A stretch of DNA of 14,479 nucleotides from Dunaliella salina (taxonomy: Eukaryota > Chlorophyta > Chlorophyceae > Chlamydomonadales > Dunaliellaceae). This document shows, one piece after another, positions 9,530-14,479 of the stretch (within the stretch, counting starts at the first letter, position 1; every line of letters starts with the position of its first letter). The stretch is from assembly GCA_002284615.2 (NCBI GenBank), contig MU069847.1, forward strand, positions 159,559-174,037, in the 5' to 3' direction. A program made the translations under genes and the position numbers. The notes beneath the pieces were generated by a model that was not told the origin of the DNA, did not search any database, and saw only the letters and a program-made list of their open reading frames with translations.

Positions 9530-9540
9530 TTTACAACCCA
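9530..9540 (+). repeat. Left target-site duplication of nested copy B
   Basis: The 11-mer tttacaaccca at the end of copy A's left part is identical to the 11-mer at 10495-10505. Joining the two halves restores the family reading ILIGVAGTVYNP followed by YTIDPLCKL, which is exactly how copy B reads across the same point. Confidence 0.85.
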
Positions 9541-10494
9541 GCGAACGGACACCCTTTACAATGGCAAACATGCCAGACGCTTCAGTGGCTACCCTGGGCC
9601 TTCTCTTTGCCCTCTTTGTGGTACACCTGATAGCACCTCCCATACCCTACTCAGATGCACTCACCCACAGATAAACAGAATGGACACCAATCACCACCAT
9701 TAAGCACTCAGCATCTGCGGTGAAGCAATAAGCAAAGGAGACTTTGGATCTTACATTATCTCTATAAATGCATGCAATACAGAGAGGCTACGCCCTTTGG
9801 AAATGGAAATTCCAAATACTGTCCATTGACACATTCCACATTGGCTGTTTCCATCCAGACAACCACCACACACACAGCTCAGTCGCCCTGATGGCATAAT
9901 AGTTTTATCCCTTGAAGGCAGAGACTCCACACATCACCCGCAGGATATGAATCCCAGAGACAGAGATAGCCACCTCATTGAGCTCAAATTTTTTTCTGAC
10001 ACCAAACCCAAACAGACTCTCCACACTGCGCAAAATCAGCACAAAAATACCATTGAAAGCTCACGCACAAGATCTCTTCGGGGCACACACCGCAATAACA
10101 GAGTCACACTACATACCATACTAATTGGAGTTGCAGGAACTATCTTCGATCCCTACACTACTGATCCCCTCTGCAAACTTGGCCTAACCAAAGACAAAGC
10201 TCACAAAACTGCCAAAGAACTCCACTGTCACGCTGTAAAGTCCCTTACACAAATTCACAACACCAAAATTGCCATCCAATTTAGTAACATAAGCGACGGG
10301 GGTTTGGGGGAGGGGGCTACAGGGAGGGCTGCGTACAGGACAGCGAGGCGTGCAGCCGGACGGATGGCCGACGACCCGCGGGACCTTCATTAGCTGGGCT
10401 GCTCATAGCTAGCCTTCTTTGGTGGGGCTCGCTGTTAGTGCCAGTGCTAACTGTTGGGTCCTTCCTTAATGCACGCTGGTAAGTATCAGCGTAC
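9541..10494 (+). mobile_element. 5'-truncated second copy (copy B) nested inside copy A
   Basis: The sequence restarts at the zinc-knuckle region and reads to the end of the element. A single frame runs from 9542 to a TAG at 10391-10393 with only two internal stops (9701-9703 and 9827-9829) and no frameshift. It holds a C-x2-C-x7-H-x4-C knuckle (Cys 9608 and 9617, His 9641, Cys 9656), RPDG (9884-9895), ELK 29 residues later (9980-9988), RTRSLRGTHRNNRVTLHTIL, then GVAGTIFDP and a helical tail ending DDPRDLH. A 3' UTR of about 100 bp ends taatgcacgctggt plus 14 bases, with no poly(A). It is flanked on both sides by tttacaaccca. It is better preserved than its host, consistent with later insertion. 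Confidence 0.85.
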
Positions 10495-10505
10495 TTTACA
10501 ACCCA
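10495..10505 (+). repeat. Right target-site duplication of nested copy B
   Basis: This is the second copy of tttacaaccca, with no mismatch to 9530-9540. It begins the 3' remainder of copy A. Confidence 0.85.
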
Positions 10506-10830
10506 TACACAATTGACCCCCTCTGCAAACTATGTTCAATTAAGAAAATGCATCCAAACTTGCAACAAAACTCCACTGCCAAGCTGTTAAAACCTTGACA
10601 AGAATCCACAACACACCATCCAATACAACAGTAGCAACAATACGGAACCAGGGGCACGGGCAACTCTATGGGCTGGGTGTATAGGAGGGTCAGACACACG
10701 GCTGGCCAACAACCCGCCGGATCCCAATTAGTTTTCAAAGTTTATCTCTAGGCTTCTGGTGAGGCTCACAGTTAGTCCCAGCACTGACTGTTGAGTGTTT
10801 AATGCACGTGCGCGGATACTATCCAGCATA
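10506..10830 (+). mobile_element. 3' remainder of copy A, displaced by copy B
   Basis: The sequence resumes with tacacaattgaccccctctg (YTIDPLCKL), aligns with copy B's helical tail and ends NPPDPN with TAG at 10729-10731. A 3' UTR follows that matches copy B's (ggctt, ggtgaggctc, ttagtcccagcactgactgtt) and ends near ttaatgcacg at about 10800. It has small indels, so the frame is broken. The outer 3' boundary is uncertain by some tens of bases. Confidence 0.75.
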
Positions 10831-10872
10831 GACTTTTGCTTTTACTTTTAGCTCCAACCGAATACAACACCC

Positions 10873-10957
10873 ATAACCATGATTCAGCAATAACCATGAT
10901 TCAGCAATAACCATGATTCAGCAATAACCATGATTCAGCAATAACCATGATTCAGCA
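10873..10957. repeat. Perfect 17-bp tandem repeat, five copies
   Basis: Five exact copies of ataaccatgattcagca lie head to tail just beyond the 3' end of copy A. Perfect identity implies recent expansion. There are no spacers, so this is not a CRISPR array. Confidence 0.97.
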
Positions 10958-10959
10958 TG

Positions 10960-11597
10960 ACAGGTCAAAGCATATGCAATGGCATGCTTGAGACACATCC
11001 TGTCCAAGTGAGCAGATAGGGGGATTTGTGCGCCCCAGAAAAGCACTGCGCATCTCGCAAGTCATTTTTGACGTCATGTAAGCCAAAGATGCAAGAAAAT
11101 GTCATCATTCCAAGAAGCTTGCTTGATTTTGGCAAGAGGGAATGGAAAGGAGAAGAAAGGGTTGCATAACTGTACCTGCGTAGGAGGGCAGCTTAGCTAA
11201 AACAGAAAAACACGCCAGTAACCAGACCACTTCAACGACAGTCCACGTGTCTGGCTCTTGCTTCTTACTTGGTTTTGCCAACAGGGCACGCATGCTGCAT
11301 GGTGCGCATGAGTCGAGAAACTGCGCTCTCACTCGTTGGGGTCCAAGCATGCTGAAGTGGATAGGCTCTCCTTGACCATGGGCCCTCGCAGTGTGCCTTT
11401 TCTCTTGTGTAGTTTCAACGCTGAGTTGCGCCCTTCATGACCCTATGTGGACGGTATACCGTATATGTCTGTCTCTTGCTTCATGAGTGGATTTGCTGTC
11501 AGAACTTCTTTGCCTTTCATCTCATTGTGCCTTCTAAACAAATTAGCCTGTCTCATCTGTTAGGAGCTTTTCTGACCCTTTGCCCAGCTGATCTATG
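10960..11597. other. No supported gene
   Basis: No gene or element is identified here. On the minus strand there are splice-like signals (a ccaagtaaga donor near 11268 and a ctgttttag acceptor near 11197), but the intervening peptides match nothing I know. Confidence 0.35.
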
Positions 11598-11812
11598 TCA
11601 ACAAACAAAATTTGCCTCGTGGAAATTCCTTGCATAGGAGTTTTCTCGTACCTTCGCTAGCTGTTCTCTGTGTACCAAGCTTGCCTTGAGTTCAAAAACA
11701 CGTTGCTCTTCTTGCTTTCTTATGCTCTGTACATACGCCTTACCTCTTGCTAATCTCTCTGCATAAGTAGACAAGCTCTTGCTTTGCGTGTTTTCTGTAT
11801 TTAGCCCACTTC
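11598..11812 (-). CDS. Coding-like stretch, unknown charged helical protein (minus strand)
   Basis: About 70 codons on the minus strand read as a charged, probably coiled-coil peptide (TYAERLARGKAYVQSIRKQE, then EQRVFELKASLVHREQLAKV) ending NFHEANFVC and a stop. The composition (Glu, Lys, Arg, Gln and Ala, with few Cys or Trp) differs from the spurious ORFs around it. Upstream the frame runs into the AAAC repeat, so no start is seen. Possible donors lie inside it (aagaggtaagg and gcgaaggtacg). It could be an exon or a retroelement remnant. I do not recognise a family. Confidence 0.28.
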
Positions 11813-11854
11813 TAATGGGACATCGCAATGTCCCTACGATGAACAAGTGTAACC

Positions 11855-12106
11855 ACAAACAAACAAACAAACAAATAAACAAACAAACAAATAAACAAAC
11901 AAACAAACAAACAAACAAACAAACAAACAAACAAACAAACAAACAAACAAACAAACAAACAAACAAACAAACAAACAAACAAACAAANCAAACAAACAAA
12001 CAAACAAACAAACAAACAAACAAACAAACAAACAAACAAACAAACAAACAAACAAACAAACAAACAAACAAACAAACAAACAAGCAAGCAAGCAAACAAA
12101 CAAACC
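11855..12106. repeat. (AAAC)n tetranucleotide array with an ambiguous base
   Basis: About 250 bp of AAAC units, with a few AAAT variants at the left end, an AAGC cluster near 12082-12095 and one N at 11988. The N probably marks a consensus or assembly difficulty, so the true length may differ. ORFs through it (poly Lys-Gln-Thr-Asn or Phe-Val-Cys-Leu) are artefacts. Confidence 0.95.
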
Positions 12107-12810
12107 ACTTTAATCTGGAAACACATGAAGCTCAATCACAGCATTCCAGACATGCAGACAAACTTGGCTGATCCTAAGACAGCAGCCTAGTTTATGATCA
12201 TGACTTCACTGAACTCATGGTATGGAGTCTCTAAGACATCTGTCAAGGTAGTGCAGCAAGTTGACTACCTTGGGGCGCAGAGCTCAACAGGTGCTGGAAC
12301 TAAGTACACAGACTTGTCGGACCATGACAAGGACAATCCAGAATAATGTACTTCACGAGAAGGCAAAAGCGGCCACACATTATGCAAAATCGCATTAAGG
12401 TGTTTGTTAGAGTACGAGGGGAACAGCAAAAGTGAGTGCTCCTGGTTGGAACAGTGCCTCAAAGAAGAGTGGAAATAAGTTAAAGTTTGGAAATAGGCTA
12501 GGTTGCATGAGTTTTCAGCCTTCAGCCATGTGGTTTGGCTGCTCAGCTATTGGTTGAAGCACAAGAAGCACGAAAAGAGAGAAAGCAACTGGTACACAGT
12601 TGGGTCCGCAGATAATGCTGCTTCGAGAAACATGACAAGCAGACAGCACAGAGTTGGCTTGAGATATCGAGGAAAGGGGTTGACTCCCTAACGAACAGTG
12701 GAAATAAACGATCCAGACCCCAAGGGTGATGGGGGCCAACTCGTCTCCATTTTGCCATTTGCTGAGACCACAAGTTGACTCAGGTCCACATGGCGTGCAT
12801 TGTATTTAAC
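12107..12810. other. No supported gene; possible trace of a reverse transcriptase
   Basis: The + strand at about 12235-12330 reads KTSVKVVQQVDYLGAQSSTG and then AGTKYTDLSDHDKDN. That recalls the V-x-YLG motif after the palm of LINE reverse transcriptases, but it is short and followed by stops. Nothing else is recognisable. Confidence 0.2.
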
Positions 12811-13077
12811 TGCAACCAAATTCCACTCTCATGCTGTCAAGACGGTAACAAAAAAATAACAGCACCAAACATGCCAATACAATTCAGCAATCCAAGCAGT
12901 GAGGGATCGGGAGGGTTCCTTATAGGATGAGCTGCTTGCAAGAGAGCAAGGAGCACTGGACGCGTGGCTTACACCCCGCTGGACCCACTTTAGCTTGGCT
13001 GCTCATAGCTCGCCTTTGTTGGTGGGACTCACTGTTGGTATAAGCACTGGGTTGGGTCTATCCTAATGCACGCTGGT
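12811..13077 (+). mobile_element. Short 3' fragment of the same LINE-like family (copy D)
   Basis: This aligns with the last part of copies A and B: tgcaaccaaattccactctc matches the A and B segment encoding the helical tail. It continues through a T-P-L-D-P-L ending with TAG, then gctcatagctcgcc, ggtgggactcactgttgg and the terminal taatgcacgctggt shared with copy B. It is about 270 bp, strongly 5'-truncated and coding-dead. The shared terminal 14-mer helps define the element's 3' end. Confidence 0.75.
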
Positions 13078-13121
13078 TATGTCCACCGAAGACTCATATT
13101 TCTTCACTGTCATTTTTTCAG

Positions 13122-13183
13122 TGTGTGAGTCATTCATTGCAAGTTGAGGAAGTGGCATCCAACAGAAAAATCCTGGGCCAGAG
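13122..13183 (+). CDS. Weak candidate exon (plus strand), unknown
   Basis: A pyrimidine-rich acceptor (cactgtcattttttcag) is followed by 62 open nucleotides (VSHSLQVEEVASNRKILGQ) and a gtaacg donor after AG. Both splice sites are good matches, but no partner exon or family is recognised and the length is too short to judge. Confidence 0.15.
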
Positions 13184-13461
13184 GTAACGAACATCAGCAT
13201 GGAGAAACTTGCAGGGGAGGGAATTATTAATGTTTTTTTCTGCAGTGGCTGTGATTGTTGCAATAATTCTAGAAGCAAAACCTTCCCTTTAAGAGAACTG
13301 CGGCCCAGAGCCAGCTGGACTGAATAGAATCATTCCACACACAGGCACCCCCGGGCCCATTAGCTTTCTCTTTTTCATATCTTATGGTGGAGGGGATTCA
13401 CAGCTCTTTTTGAGCCAAAATGTCCTTTTCCTTAATTGATGTAGTGAGAATTTCCCTGCTT

Positions 13462-13501
13462 ACAACCACCAACAAATCCCCACAACCACCAACACATCCC
13501 C
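13462..13501 (+). repeat. Two copies of a 20-bp direct repeat
   Basis: acaaccaccaacaaatcccc and acaaccaccaacacatcccc are adjacent and differ at one base. Confidence 0.85.
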
Positions 13502-14116
13502 ACATTCTCAACATGGAGGTCCAGGGGAAACCACCACCCAAAAATCCCTATAACAACCTAACTAACTAATCACCTAAGTAAAATTGACACAACACCAAAT
13601 GAGCATGCCAGCTGTCATGCACATATCATGCAAGTAAGATATGCTGACTGGACAACACGAACCACTTCCCCCCCCTAAGCATGACAAAGACCTGCACGCG
13701 TAATTATCCAACGCCATATGATGCTTAACCATGGCTGGCCAGCCGACGCAAACCGTTGTTAGGAAGTGAAAGGGAGAATTAGATCTTAATCCAAGTCATG
13801 CTATGAGTCCATGGAATCCGAAGCCTTTGTGACATCCTCCTGAATTATTTTTCAGCCCAATAAGCTAAGCTAACTGACAGATCTGGCTGCTGTAAGGATA
13901 TGTAACCTTCCTTACAGAAGAGGACTTGAAATATTTTGTATGCGCAGTGAGGAACCTGGGAGGAGTGGAGCTTTACTTTGTACAACGGACGATTGCCTCG
14001 AAAGGATAGGGTAGGGAAATAGCGAGGTAGCCAAAACGGGGGAGGGGGCGTAATTGCTCCTTTGGCACCCTGATCAGTACTGATGGATAGACAATTATAT
14101 CATTCACAACAAAAAA
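13502..14116. other. No supported gene
   Basis: Nothing recognisable is visible on either strand: no long ORF, no RNA gene signature and no obvious repeat beyond short low-complexity runs. Confidence 0.4.
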
Positions 14117-14413
14117 TCAGACAAATAACAACGAGCGTACGGCACCCACAATGTCCTCAGGTTTACCAACCAATAACTTCGCCCCGGATTCGGGCTCAGG
14201 ATGTCCCGGATAATAATAATTAGTTGATAAAAGGTTTGTAAGCATTTTGCAAATTTTGATGCCTGCCGCACGTGAACTCAGCACATTGAGCTGACACAAC
14301 ATCCACAACACCCAAGGGAGGGGCCTTCTTAAACTCAAAGTAAGCAGCCATAAATGCTTGTCTATGCACGATAGCTCTCGTACTTGTACATGCACACACA
14401 CAAAAACATGCAT
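14117..14413 (-). CDS. Uncertain minus-strand ORF, possible terminal exon
   Basis: The last third of this 98-codon ORF (14117 to about 14215) reads PGHPEPESGAKLLVGKPEDI and then VGAVRSLLFV, which looks like a genuine protein C-terminus. The upstream part is probably noise, since it starts in (CA)n-derived sequence. A second minus frame over 14220-14400 also looks coding-like (HRQAFMAAYFEFKKAPPLGV), so a frame change or an intron near 14220 is possible. I do not recognise a family. Confidence 0.22.
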   Translation of the reverse strand: MHVFVCVHVQVRELSCIDKHLWLLTLSLRRPLPWVLWMLCQLNVLSSRAAGIKICKMLTNLLSTNYYYPGHPEPESGAKLLVGKPEDIVGAVRSLLFV

Positions 14414-14457
14414 TCACATGCTCATCTGCACATGCGATTCCGCATCAGTTTATACAT

Positions 14458-14479
14458 GTCACACACACACACACACACA
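14458..14479. repeat. (AC)n microsatellite running off the window end
   Basis: The last 22 bases are a pure CA/AC run, cut by the window edge. A shorter impure run occurs at about 14392-14402. Confidence 0.9.

Larger units (their letters stand above)
7805..9540 (+). mobile_element. 5' portion of a LINE-like element with RNase H and PD-(D/E)xK domains (copy A)
   Basis: A truncated, frame-damaged retroelement ORF. Domains in order: a linker (about 7830-8170, frame breaks near 7930 and 8018); RNase H (8190-8600) with D in YTDGS (8196), E in NRAELAA (8343), D in ATDSAS (8397) and, after a frame change, D in GNETADI (8573); a post-RNase H region (8688-9014); a zinc knuckle CPLC..H..C (8997 on, broken by a one-base loss and TGA at 9015); then RPDG (9271-9282) followed 29 residues later by ELK (9367-9375) in one frame. 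The reverse transcriptase itself is missing, so the 5' end is truncated. The ORF stops matching at 9540, where copy B is inserted, and resumes at 10506. It is not functional. Confidence 0.8.

Noticed and set aside
10873..10957. Possible CRISPR-like array
   Set aside because: The 17-bp units are directly adjacent with no spacers, and the window is eukaryotic.
11105..11350. Minus-strand ORF with splice-like signals
   Set aside because: The implied exon would be about 21 nt and the peptides match no family. The signals are within what chance gives.
11598..12171. Long ORFs on both strands made of Cys-Leu-Phe-Val or Lys-Gln-Thr-Asn
   Set aside because: Translation of the AAAC array in every frame. 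Only the non-repeat end at 11598-11812 is retained as a weak candidate.
12235..12330. VDYLGAQ motif as a reverse transcriptase remnant
   Set aside because: The motif is too short and is surrounded by stops. It is mentioned in the region note but not called as an element.

Overview
The window is nuclear eukaryotic DNA. It carries one gene split by nine GT..AG introns, long microsatellites, and stacked dead retroelements. There is no bacterial-style gene packing. The ribokinase resembles the plastid-type ribokinase of the green lineage, and the retroelement C-terminal domain looks like one I associate with green-algal LINE-like elements. A green or streptophyte alga is therefore my best guess, but the sequence does not prove it.

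Positions 1-5114 hold a complete ribokinase gene on the + strand. Ten coding exons join in frame to a 311-residue protein (start at 398, stop at 5112-5114). It has the GGKGANQ substrate-binding signature, the NETE motif and the DTTGAGD catalytic signature. An upstream in-frame ATG at 293 would add 35 residues with no acidic residue, which could be a plastid transit peptide. The introns carry a (GT)n run, an ATC run, a hAT-like MITE of about 380 bp (3203-3582), a 58-bp direct repeat and a 27-bp triplication.

Positions 5115-7340 are mostly unassigned. They contain a 13-bp homopyrimidine minisatellite, a possible minus-strand exon, and a decayed + strand ORF (about 6416-7337) whose best pieces resemble PCIF1-like methyltransferase domains known from retroelement-type ORFs.

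Positions 7340-10830 are a retroelement cluster. A minus-strand 3' end of one LINE-like element (7389-about 7800) lies head-to-head with a + strand relative (about 7805-9540, continuing at 10506-10830). That relative encodes RNase H, a C-x2-C-x7-H-x4-C knuckle and a PD-x29-ELK nuclease-like domain. It is interrupted by a second, 5'-truncated copy of its own family (9541-10494), flanked by a perfect 11-bp target-site duplication. A fourth fragment lies at 12811-13077.

Positions 10830-14479 hold a perfect 17-bp x5 tandem repeat, a (AAAC)n array of about 250 bp with an ambiguous base, and a few short coding-like stretches I cannot name. The ribokinase is the only gene here that I regard as intact and functional. 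The retroelement pieces form one family history and have no visible functional link to it.
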